Shown piece by piece: positions 23,265 through 30,789 of a stretch of 34,931 bases of DNA. The notes below the pieces were generated by a model. The model saw only the letters and a list, made by a program, of their open reading frames with translations, did not search any database and was not told where the DNA came from. This stretch comes from an uncultured Eubacteriales bacterium. GTDB lineage: Bacteria; Bacillota; Clostridia; Oscillospirales; Acutalibacteraceae. A program made the position numbers and the translations under genes. Within the stretch, counting starts at the first letter, position 1. Each line of letters opens with the position of its first letter. The stretch is taken from contig ONFG01000028.1 in the NCBI GenBank assembly GCA_900317025.1, positions 1 to 34,931 of the forward strand, written 5' to 3'.

Positions 23265-24539
23265 ATGCAGATGAAAACGGTTGAAAGCAGCCTTGTAAAA
23301 GATAAATACTACGTTGTGGATCACCCCTCGGGGCTTACGATCTACGTTTACCCCAAGGAGGGCTACAAATCGACTTACGCGATCATCGGAACGAAGTACG
23401 GCTCCGTGAACACGCGCTTTAAGGTCGACGGCGGCGAAGAGATCACCGTTCCCGACGGCATCGCCCACTACCTCGAGCACAAGCTCTTTGAAAGCGAAGA
23501 CGGCGACGCCTTCGCACGGTACGCAAAAACGGGCGCAAACGCAAACGCCTACACGTCTTTTGAAAAAACGTGCTACCTCTTTTCGTGTACCGAGAACTTC
23601 GAGGAGTCGCTCGAGATACTTCTCGACTTCGTCCAGTCGCCTTACTTTACACCGCAGACGGTAGCGAAGGAGCAGGGCATAATCGGGCAGGAGATCAAGA
23701 TGTATGACGATTCCCCGAGTTGGCGCGTGATGTTCAATACGCTTGTAGGAATGTACCAGAAGCACCCTGTAAGGATAGACATTGCCGGGACGGTCGAGTC
23801 AATCGCCGAGATAACCGCGGAGAAGCTTTACGACTGCTACAACAGCTTCTATAATCTTCATAACATGGTGCTTTGCGTTGCCGGCAACACGACGGTCGAG
23901 CAGGTCATGAAGATCGCTGACAAAATGCTCAAGCCCTGCGAAAATCACGAGGTGGAGAGCATTTTTGAAGACGAGCCTTACGAGGTAGGCGAGAGCTACG
24001 TAGAGCAGAAATTCCCCGTAACTATCCCGATGTTCAATCTGGGTTTTAAAGAGGCGATAGGCAGCGAGCCGATCAACAGCAAGAGAGCAGCTTATACCGA
24101 TATCCTTCTCTATGCGCTGGCCTCTCAGTCAAGCCCGCTTTATAACAAGCTTCTCGACAGTGAGCTTATCAACGACTCGTTTGATTTCGAGCGCATGGAA
24201 GGCCCGAACTACGCGGCTGTTATCTTCGGCGGCGAGTCGAGAGATCCGAAGCGCACGGCGGAGCTTATCAAGGAGTATATCGCGGCGGCGAAATTGAACG
24301 GGATCCCGCAGGAGGAGTTCGACCGTGCGAAGAGAGCCGTTTACGGCAACATCATCTCCGACTTCAACTCCAACGAGAACATCGCGAATGTCATCGTCGA
24401 TATGCACTTTGAAGACAGGGAGCTTTTTGAATATGTCGACGCCGCGGCTAACGCAACGCTTGACGATATAAACGCCAGGCTTTCCGAGATACTCGACGTG
24501 AACAATTGCACGCTTTCGGTCGTCTGCGGAGACGAATGA
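23265..24539 (+). CDS. M16 family zinc metallopeptidase, active subunit (YmfH-like)
   Basis: 424 residues from ATG 23265, with AAGGAGGG 8 nt upstream; GTG 23256 overlaps that site. The inverted zinc-binding motif HxxEH is intact as HYLEH in DGIAHYLEHKLFE, with the downstream Glu in EQGIIGQEIKMYDD. NANAYTSFEKTCYLFSCT is the usual strand after the active site. The C-terminal repeat has RRA-like IFGGESRDPKRT and a VYGNIISDFNSNENIAN segment. It is expected to form a heterodimeric clamp with the upstream inactive subunit and to degrade peptides or signal-peptide remnants in the cytoplasm; the substrate is unknown. A weak terminator lies 36 nt after the stop. Confidence 0.93.
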   Translation: MQMKTVESSLVKDKYYVVDHPSGLTIYVYPKEGYKSTYAIIGTKYGSVNTRFKVDGGEEITVPDGIAHYLEHKLFESEDGDAFARYAKTGANANAYTSFEKTCYLFSCTENFEESLEILLDFVQSPYFTPQTVAKEQGIIGQEIKMYDDSPSWRVMFNTLVGMYQKHPVRIDIAGTVESIAEITAEKLYDCYNSFYNLHNMVLCVAGNTTVEQVMKIADKMLKPCENHEVESIFEDEPYEVGESYVEQKFPVTIPMFNLGFKEAIGSEPINSKRAAYTDILLYALASQSSPLYNKLLDSELINDSFDFERMEGPNYAAVIFGGESRDPKRTAELIKEYIAAAKLNGIPQEEFDRAKRAVYGNIISDFNSNENIANVIVDMHFEDRELFEYVDAAANATLDDINARLSEILDVNNCTLSVVCGDE

Positions 24540-24575
24540 TAAGCGCCGATATAAGATAAATATTACAGGTATTAC

Positions 24576-24610
24576 AGACCGGCTGCCCGAAAAAAGGCGG
24601 TCGGTCTTAT
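24576..24610 (+). terminator. Terminator after the M16 pair
   Basis: AGACCGGCTGCC (24576-24587) pairs with GGCGGTCGGTCT (24596-24607), with two G:U-type positions, around an 8-nt A-rich loop. It is followed by TATTGTT. The U tract is imperfect. Confidence 0.65.
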
Positions 24611-24755
24611 TGTTGTGAAAAATTAGTGCTGGTATGAAGCATTTATACAAAAAAATAACGTCAAAAATGGTAGTTGTTCCGATTCTCTGAACATTTTGCA
24701 CTAAAAAAAGGGAAACAATTTGGTAATCAGACGAAAAGTTTATCTCGGTAATATA

Positions 24756-24784
24756 TTGAATTTTCCATATAAATATGTTACAAT
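24756..24784 (+). promoter_or_regulatory. Promoter of the GTPase/GAP1-like operon
   Basis: TTGAAT (24756-24761), 17-nt spacer, TACAAT (24779-24784). The expected start near 24791 gives a 5' UTR of about 290 nt. Confidence 0.7.
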
Positions 24785-24790
24785 AATTAG

Positions 24791-25078
24791 TGAATTTCGG
24801 GGTTTTTTACGAACTGCAGACAACGGGGGTTGTAAAATGTCAGCCGAAACGGCAGAGCACATGATAAATTTCATGCAAATTGCTGTTTTGCCGGATCGCA
24901 TTATGACCTTCCCATTCACGATTGCCGCATAACAGAGCGCCGCGTGATGGGCAGGCTCTTGTAAATTCCCGATGTGCGGCATAAGCCGCATTGCTTTAAA
25001 CTATAAATTATGCAGGCCGCCGAAGCCGACTTTTTAAAGGCTTCCTACGCACAGCTAATGAAAGGATGATTTTTTCAG
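24791..25078 (+). other. Long leader with small upstream frame and hairpins
   Basis: The 5' UTR of the GTPase operon. A 31-codon frame (ATG 24837 to TAA 24932, MSAETAEHMINF...) has GGGGG about 8 nt ahead and could be a leader peptide, but this is not established. Downstream a TGCGGC/GCCGCA hairpin with an ATAA loop lies at about 24975-24990. A GAAGCC/GGCTTC pair at about 25022-25044 encloses an A/T-rich loop. No known riboswitch class was recognised. The ribosome site AAAGGA is at 25061-25066. Confidence 0.45.
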
Positions 25079-26815
25079 ATGAGCTATTACAAGATAAAAT
25101 GCGTTTACTGTCTACAGACGGTGCCGTCTTACGCGGCAGTGTTCAGACTGAACGCAAACGACCTGGAGTTTGGTTATACGGAGCGCGACGCGGACGATTA
25201 CAACGTCGGCGAAGATCTCGATCTTGACGACAGCTTCTTTGGCAACGCTATGACCGGCATGGGCGGCGGCAACGATATGTTCAGCTCCGGTTTATCCTCC
25301 GACTCCGATGCCCAGTATGTTACAGGCAATGAGCTTCAGAAGCACGCCGAGGCCGTAAAGGTCATCAACGCAAGAGGTCTTAAACTGCCCCGCTACGTAG
25401 GCAACGAGGACTGCGTTGAAAAGGGCGCGCTCGTAATGGGCTACGAGGTAAGAGGTCTTAAGATAGGCAGCAAGCTCTACGACGGCAAGCTCACAAGAAA
25501 ATACTGCCCCTACTGCAAGAAGCGCCTTCTTGCCGAGGCAGGTACCGTTCCGACATTTACTATCGCCATGATTGGCAACTCTACTGCCGGCAAGACGGTG
25601 TTCCTCACTATGCAGGCTTTTGAGTATATCCACGGCAACTACGATACCAATGTCCACAAGGGCAAGATCCTTGTAAACTGGGTAGACTCCCACCTCGACT
25701 CCAACGAGTCCGACGTTATCTACCAGACGGCGGCTAAGTTCGCGGAGACGGGCGAATTCCCGTCTACGACCCAGGTCATCCCGCCGCCGCACTGCCTGAA
25801 GGTAAGCTATCGCCCCGTCGAAAACGGCAAAGTCGGCGACGTCAACACCACAACATGCATACTCTGCTTCAGAGACGCTATCGGCGAGCTTTTCACCCAG
25901 ACAGGTGAGCAGACCAGCAGTGAAAACTACCAGAGAACGGTTCAGATCTGCCAGAGAGTAGACGGACTTATGGTGCTCAACGATCCGTTCGCTCTTACCT
26001 ACGTAAGGAAGCAGCTCCCCGAGATCACCGGCACATCAAAGGACATGACCGCACAGGTTGCAATGTCCGGTACGGTTCAGAAGATCTTCAACATCATCGC
26101 GGAGAACGCAGCCGTTAAGAAGCCGACAGTCTGCCTTATGACGAAGAGCGACGAGCTCATCACCTACGGCGACAAGCTGGGCATCAACCCGAACAGCCCC
26201 GTTGTCGCTCATAACTACAACGTTAAGTACTTCTCCGGTATCCAGGGCAGGAACTGGGCGAAGGACGTATATATCCCGCTTACGATGAACACGAAGAGCG
26301 TGCTCCAGAAGCTTGACCAGGGCGGTAACTGGATGAGCACGATCGATCAGTTCTTCACCAACGCGGCTCATATCCCGGTATCCTCCGTAGGCTCCAACGT
26401 TAAGATCCTCGACCTTGTCGTTCCTTCCGAGGGCGGCGGTACGCGCAAGATCAAGAGGATCGTTACGATCAAGCAGTTTGAGGAGTACAACAAGCTTGCA
26501 ACAGACGAGCAGAAGCTCGATTACGCAAAGGAGATCGTGAATTCTCCCGTACCGGCAGACGACGTTCAGCCGAGATTCCTCGAGCTTCCGATCCTTACAT
26601 TCCTTATGAAGTTCGATATGATCCCGCCGATGGACGACGAGACATACAACGTTCAGCCCGACGCCAACTATGACATCTGGCTCAAGAACTGCTCCATGAC
26701 CTTCAACGAGAAGGAGGGCGCCATCAGTCAGGAGGCTCCCGAATACGTTCTCAAGGTCAAGAAGGACAATGTATTTACACGACTGTTCAAAACAGGTGGT
26801 GGAACTAAGAAATGA
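25079..26815 (+). CDS. Zinc-ribbon P-loop GTPase (double-GTPase-2-like)
   Basis: 578 residues. A cysteine pair CVYC (C8, C11) and a second pair CPYC (C143, C146) could form a zinc ribbon split by about 130 residues, which include a Gly/Asp/Ser-rich low-complexity insert at about 33-80. The GTPase core follows: Walker A IGNSTAGKT (165-173), a DxxGE switch in CFRDAIGELF (D266, G269, E270), then ICQRVDGLMVLNDPF and a specificity motif TKSD (355-358) in CLMTKSDEL. The DxxGE plus adgxxxlxDP arrangement resembles DO-GTPase2 (PF19993) proteins of predicted NTP-dependent conflict systems; this is recognition from memory, not a search. The C-terminal ~170 residues are unassigned. Its stop overlaps the next start (ATGA), so the two proteins are coupled and probably interact. 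No signal peptide; cytoplasmic. Confidence 0.75.
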   Translation: MSYYKIKCVYCLQTVPSYAAVFRLNANDLEFGYTERDADDYNVGEDLDLDDSFFGNAMTGMGGGNDMFSSGLSSDSDAQYVTGNELQKHAEAVKVINARGLKLPRYVGNEDCVEKGALVMGYEVRGLKIGSKLYDGKLTRKYCPYCKKRLLAEAGTVPTFTIAMIGNSTAGKTVFLTMQAFEYIHGNYDTNVHKGKILVNWVDSHLDSNESDVIYQTAAKFAETGEFPSTTQVIPPPHCLKVSYRPVENGKVGDVNTTTCILCFRDAIGELFTQTGEQTSSENYQRTVQICQRVDGLMVLNDPFALTYVRKQLPEITGTSKDMTAQVAMSGTVQKIFNIIAENAAVKKPTVCLMTKSDELITYGDKLGINPNSPVVAHNYNVKYFSGIQGRNWAKDVYIPLTMNTKSVLQKLDQGGNWMSTIDQFFTNAAHIPVSSVGSNVKILDLVVPSEGGGTRKIKRIVTIKQFEEYNKLATDEQKLDYAKEIVNSPVPADDVQPRFLELPILTFLMKFDMIPPMDDETYNVQPDANYDIWLKNCSMTFNEKEGAISQEAPEYVLKVKKDNVFTRLFKTGGGTKK

Positions 26816-29800
26816 TAGGACAGCATTTGATTCTTCGATGCTCAAACGGTGTATACGATCACGCCAACGTTGCGGGTCTGAAGACGGCGGCTGTTTCCGA
26901 TATTATCGGAAAGCTCTCGTCGGCTCGCCAGCAGGAGCTTAATAAGGTGATCTCGGAGCACGCAACGTTCCCGGATGCCGCGGTAAAGAGCGGCGCGTCC
27001 GAAAACAGGGGCGTTCTTCGTATGTTCGCTTACAGAGGCGTTCTCATGGCTATGAGGACATTCCGTGTAAACGATCTTTGTGATAACCGAGGCACCGTTT
27101 CCTTCACACATACCTATATGATCGCAGACGACGATTCCGGGCAGGACAGGCGCTATCTGCTCGCCCATCCGGAAAGCTTCTGCAACCTTTCGAGCTTCGA
27201 CAACTACCAGAAGGTAGCCGAGCGCACGGAGGGCGGTCTTAACAGCGGCAGCCCCGTCCCGGTAGACGAGTCGCTCAAGATGCCCGATAAGGATCTGCCG
27301 AAATTCGACGGTTCCGTTTTCGAGCAGTGTGGCATCGACCGTGAGACGTTCGCTCAGATCGTTTCGGCGATCTGCACGCGCGTTTCATCGAAGGGCTGGG
27401 TCGCTCTTACAACTTATAATATCACGGAGCAGTCTTGGGAGGAGCACGGCGGAAGCTCCGACGGCGAGAAGATCATTACGGCTCTGATCGCTCTTCTTCC
27501 CGACTGTATCACGCGTTTCTTCAGCGCCGTTTCCTACTGGAACGACAACCCGAAGGACGATCTTCTCTCGGACTACAAGTTCCGTATCCTCTCCGGCAAA
27601 TACACGGATGGGCTCAACGACGGCGAGATCTCGCTGTTTGATCTCCAGCACGGCGTTATCAATTCGGGTGCACAGGCAGGCTCTTTCGGACGTTACCTCT
27701 GGGATATCAAGGATGACGCCGAGGCTATCGAGAAGTTTCATAACTTCATGACGGTGGCTTTCGGAAAGAATGTAGACAAGATCGCGAAGCTCCCCGCCAT
27801 CATGGACGCGCTTACGGAGCTTTACAAGTTTACAGAGGGCGAGACGATAGACGAGCAGGCAGCGCTTGCGGCGTTCCTCCTTTCAATCGGTACGTCTATA
27901 CCTATGTTCCCGGCGATCTACAAAGGCGTGGCAATGCTTATCTTCTCGATCAGAGAGAGCGGCGAGCCTTGCTCCGATAAGCTTGAGAGCGTTATCATGA
28001 CGCTGCTCAAAAACCCCGACACCAAGAAGCTCAAGGTCTGCTACGAAAACATGATAATCCTGCTCATGCACAGCGTAAACGTCGGCACGGCGAAGGAGAA
28101 GACCATCGCCATGATAACCGAGCAGCTCGACAACAGAGACGTTGATGCGTACAGGGATCAGTTCGGAAAGCTCCTTGAGGAAATAAAGGCGGATCCGGGC
28201 GCAAAGCCCTCTTATGCGATGCTTAGCCTTCTTATGGACGCACAGGATACCCCGATGCTCCACACACAGAAGGACGACATCATCGCAGTTATTGACAAGT
28301 GCTACCAGAACGCGCTTGCACAGCAGGACTTCGAGCTTTGCGCAAGAATGACCGCAAGGCAGCTCAAAAAGGACTCTCCGCCCGACAACGTTACTGATAT
28401 CTGCAAGAGAGTCATCGAGCTTACAGATTACTGCACGCCCGAAACTGCGGCCGAGCTTGTCTCCGCGATCGGCGATCAGATGGATCGCTTCGAGGAGTAT
28501 GACGACACGATCGTCAGCATGGGCAAGGCCATCTTCGGGCTTGAAACGGAGTGCGACATCGCAGCATACCCCGATTTCTTCCCGCTGTTCATGAAGGTGC
28601 TCCGCCACGGTCTTATTGCCGACAGGGAATATATCGAGACAGTATGGCTCAAGCAGTATGTTTTCGTTATCCAGAACACAAACGGCGAGGAGTACCTTTT
28701 CCCGGAAGCTTATGTAGGCGATCCGTCGCTTGAGGGCTACTCCGATTCGCTTTACTTTATCGAGATCGCAAGGATCACCGCCAACGTCGGTTACAAGTCG
28801 AGCTGGGAGGTCATCGAAGCTATCGTTGCTCAGCAGCTGGTCGAGAATCCTGATAAGGCATACGCTAACATCGAGAGCATCCTCGACTGTAACGACCCGG
28901 ATCACAAGCTCGAGCTTCTCGGCGAGATCGTCGGAACGGTCAGAATGTATGGCTTGTTCCTTGCGCTTTACGAACCCAACAGCGACAGAGCCGATTTCCT
29001 GCTCAACTACATCATGCAGGATATGAACGCCTTTGATATGCTCATAATGGCAGCCGAGAGCGAGGGCTTCGTCAGAAAGCTCCCCAAAGCATATATCTAC
29101 GTATGGACGAACGTTTATTCGGCGTTTGCAAGTCAGATGATCGAGAATTGCTGGATCGGTATTCTCGACACCGAGAGCAAGATAATAGAGAAGCCCTACT
29201 GCGACGAGATCATGTCGCAGTTTGCCGAGTACTTCACGATCGTGTTTGAAGACATCACGAAGGTACCCGAGGTCAAGGAGGAGTATATCGCCCTTCTGTA
29301 CAGAGGTATCATCGACTATGGCTGGGACAAGGCGCTTCACCTTACCGAGCAGCAGAGCGACATTGTCGAGATGTGCTATCTTATCGACAACGGCGAAACG
29401 GAAATGACGGTAGATTACTTTATCGAGCGCATAGGTCAGCTCGTGAACTCGGGCAGGGCGATGATCCCCCCGACGGCAGAGAACCTTATACTTTGCGCGA
29501 AGAGAATAAACCGCTACCTCAACAATATCCGTCGCAAGGTCATGGACGGTCACGCAACGGTAGATAAAGACAGGGTAACGATACTTGCTCTGGCGAGAAT
29601 GTACGCTCAGAAACACGACGAGTCGAACGCGCTCTTCTACCTCAAGGGCATCTGCGAGGGCGACGATCACTGGATCTCCTCTCTCTATGTGCTTTACGGA
29701 CTAAAGTATCTCTACGTCTTTGAAAATGAGGAATCCCAGGTTATCAACGACTTCCTCGACAGCCTGAGAAAGATAATCCTCAATTCCTCCGGCGCGGGTA

Positions 29801-30000
29801 GAAATACGCTCCTCTCGGCGGACAGCCAGGAGACGTACCACAACTTCATTCAGCCGCATCTTTACCAGGATCAGCAGAAGCCGATCTTTACGGCGGCTAG
29901 AAGTACAGGTAACCCCGATCTCATCGCAATGTTCGAGATTCACGTTACGAAGGAGAAGCCGAAGAGCGGCGGTCTGTTCGGCGGCTTCATGAGAAGATAA
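26812..30000 (+). CDS. Large GAP1-like GTPase-associated protein
   Basis: 1062 residues. The N-terminal ~110 residues begin with QHLILRCSNGVYDHANVAGL and contain FAYRG (72-76) and RGTVSFTHTYMI (93-104). This matches the general GAP1-N pattern of a short strand-rich domain ending in R-G-x-x-FTH-hydrophobic. A region near 220-270 (ITALIALLPDCITRFFSAVSYW) is like the LP..R..lSf segment of GAP1 proteins. From about residue 300 to the end it is almost wholly alpha-helical with no recognised motif, perhaps helical repeats. It ends in a Gly/Phe/Arg tail (SGGLFGGFMRR). No transmembrane helices. ATG 26812 overlaps the GTPase stop. The likely role is partner or effector of the GTPase; the enzymatic function, if any, is unknown. 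Two hairpins follow. Confidence 0.7.
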   Translation: MIGQHLILRCSNGVYDHANVAGLKTAAVSDIIGKLSSARQQELNKVISEHATFPDAAVKSGASENRGVLRMFAYRGVLMAMRTFRVNDLCDNRGTVSFTHTYMIADDDSGQDRRYLLAHPESFCNLSSFDNYQKVAERTEGGLNSGSPVPVDESLKMPDKDLPKFDGSVFEQCGIDRETFAQIVSAICTRVSSKGWVALTTYNITEQSWEEHGGSSDGEKIITALIALLPDCITRFFSAVSYWNDNPKDDLLSDYKFRILSGKYTDGLNDGEISLFDLQHGVINSGAQAGSFGRYLWDIKDDAEAIEKFHNFMTVAFGKNVDKIAKLPAIMDALTELYKFTEGETIDEQAALAAFLLSIGTSIPMFPAIYKGVAMLIFSIRESGEPCSDKLESVIMTLLKNPDTKKLKVCYENMIILLMHSVNVGTAKEKTIAMITEQLDNRDVDAYRDQFGKLLEEIKADPGAKPSYAMLSLLMDAQDTPMLHTQKDDIIAVIDKCYQNALAQQDFELCARMTARQLKKDSPPDNVTDICKRVIELTDYCTPETAAELVSAIGDQMDRFEEYDDTIVSMGKAIFGLETECDIAAYPDFFPLFMKVLRHGLIADREYIETVWLKQYVFVIQNTNGEEYLFPEAYVGDPSLEGYSDSLYFIEIARITANVGYKSSWEVIEAIVAQQLVENPDKAYANIESILDCNDPDHKLELLGEIVGTVRMYGLFLALYEPNSDRADFLLNYIMQDMNAFDMLIMAAESEGFVRKLPKAYIYVWTNVYSAFASQMIENCWIGILDTESKIIEKPYCDEIMSQFAEYFTIVFEDITKVPEVKEEYIALLYRGIIDYGWDKALHLTEQQSDIVEMCYLIDNGETEMTVDYFIERIGQLVNSGRAMIPPTAENLILCAKRINRYLNNIRRKVMDGHATVDKDRVTILALARMYAQKHDESNALFYLKGICEGDDHWISSLYVLYGLKYLYVFENEESQVINDFLDSLRKIILNSSGAGRNTLLSADSQETYHNFIQPHLYQDQQKPIFTAARSTGNPDLIAMFEIHVTKEKPKSGGLFGGFMRR

Positions 30001-30031
30001 TATACCGCATTTTGCGGAGTTATAACCACTG

Positions 30032-30070
30032 AGGTATGGCATCGGTTTTACATCGGTGCCATACCTTTAT
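30032..30070 (+). terminator. Hairpin/terminator after the GTPase operon
   Basis: AGGTATGGCA (30032-30041) and its exact complement (30057-30066) enclose a 15-nt loop that itself holds an ATCGG direct repeat. It runs into TTAT only, so termination may rely on the second hairpin downstream. Confidence 0.6.
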
Positions 30071-30084
30071 GCGAACAATAAGAT

Positions 30085-30119
30085 CCCCCTGCGGCGATGG
30101 GCCGCAGGGGGAATGGTTT
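30085..30119 (+). terminator. Strong GC hairpin, second terminator
   Basis: CCCCCTGCGGC (30085-30095) and its exact complement (30101-30111) surround a 5-nt loop, followed by AATGGTTTT. Confidence 0.7.
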
Positions 30120-30153
30120 TATAATCTGTCACTTATAGGAGGAAAGATCAGCC

Positions 30154-30268
30154 TTATACTAAACTCAATTAAAAAGATTTAAAAGCTTTTTAATTGAGTT
30201 TGTATGAGACGTGATGACACGCTTTGCGCGGCATCAGTGTGCGCAGCGCGCGCATTTCAAATTAAAGC
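30154..30268 (-). repeat. Second copy of the dispersed repeat (reverse orientation)
   Basis: The reverse complement aligns with 21741-21848, including CTTTAATTTGAAAT, GCGCAAAGCG, GTCTC-TACAAACTCAA and TTTAGTATAA. Here the left part contains a perfect 16-bp inverted repeat (AAACTCAATTAAAAAG at 30161-30176 and 30186-30201, 9-nt loop) that is decayed in the first copy. The element lies downstream of the minus-strand 72-aa gene and could shape the 3' end of its transcript. Confidence 0.75.
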
Positions 30269-30306
30269 ATTTAGTATTAGATCTTTAAAAGCCGATCGCG
30301 TGGAGA

Positions 30307-30525
30307 TCACGCAAATTTGAGAATGGACTTTTCACATTCAACAACATCGGTCCAGATCCTCATGTATTCGGTATCCGAAGAACAGTCCTTAATGGAATTC
30401 CAGCACTTCCCGAGTCTATTGTAGATCTGCATTACCTCTTCAACATTATCGCCGTCGTGCGTGAGCAGCTGCCATGTCTGGTCGAGCAGTGTCTCGGTCT
30501 TTACCGAAAGTATAAGCTCATTCAT
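30307..30525 (-). CDS. Small acidic protein of unknown function (72 aa)
   Basis: 72 residues from ATG 30525, with AAGGAGG about 8 nt upstream on the minus strand. A longer open frame to 30633 exists, but it begins without a ribosome site and would start at the transcription start point. No domain recognised. The protein is predicted helical and soluble, with two Cys and three Trp residues (for example WNSIKDCSSD). It is a single gene with a full-consensus promoter and a leader of about 110 nt that can form a GGCAAAT/ATTTGCC hairpin. It has no clear link to the neighbouring operons. Confidence 0.7.
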   Translation of the reverse strand: MNELILSVKTETLLDQTWQLLTHDGDNVEEVMQIYNRLGKCWNSIKDCSSDTEYMRIWTDVVECEKSILKFA

Positions 30526-30640
30526 AAAATACAACCTCCTTGCCTTTTGAAATATGATTCCACTGTCCGTATTTGGCTCAAGGAGCATGGCAAATAAGCT
30601 TTGATGTGATAACATTTGCCGAAACTCCACCATTATATTA

Positions 30641-30669
30641 ATTATATACTGACTTTATTGCATTGTCAA
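30641..30669 (-). promoter_or_regulatory. Full-consensus SigA promoter (minus strand)
   Basis: Read on the minus strand: TTGACA (30669-30664), 17-nt spacer, TATAAT (30646-30641). All 12 box positions match consensus. It drives the 72-aa gene. The neighbouring bases 30670-30750 are AT-rich and hold nothing else I can name. Confidence 0.85.
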
Positions 30670-30753
30670 TACAAATTTATGAAAATAATAAAAATTTTTA
30701 TAAATTTAATATGAATTCTATAGCTTTGCAGGTGTTATTTAGCTAAAGACAAG

Positions 30754-30781
30754 AAAAACCGCCCGAAATTCGGGCGGTTTT
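30754..30781. terminator. Bidirectional terminator
   Basis: CCGCCCGAA (30759-30767) and its exact complement (30769-30777) are separated by one base. They are flanked by A5 on the left and T4 on the right, so both strands can terminate. It serves the minus-strand stalk-protein gene ending at 30790. Confidence 0.85.
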
Positions 30782-30789
30782 GGATTGGT

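Noticed and set aside
24720-24932. 70-codon gene upstream of the GTPase
   Set aside because: Its first part overlaps the promoter itself; only the 31-codon part from 24837 could be translated from the predicted transcript, and it is reported as a possibility within the leader.
27883-29670. 595-codon open frame on the minus strand inside the GAP1-like gene
   Set aside because: Antisense shadow: the plus-strand gene has proper start, coupling and composition. The minus frame has biased Val/Leu/Asp/Arg content from reverse codons and no ribosome site or domain.
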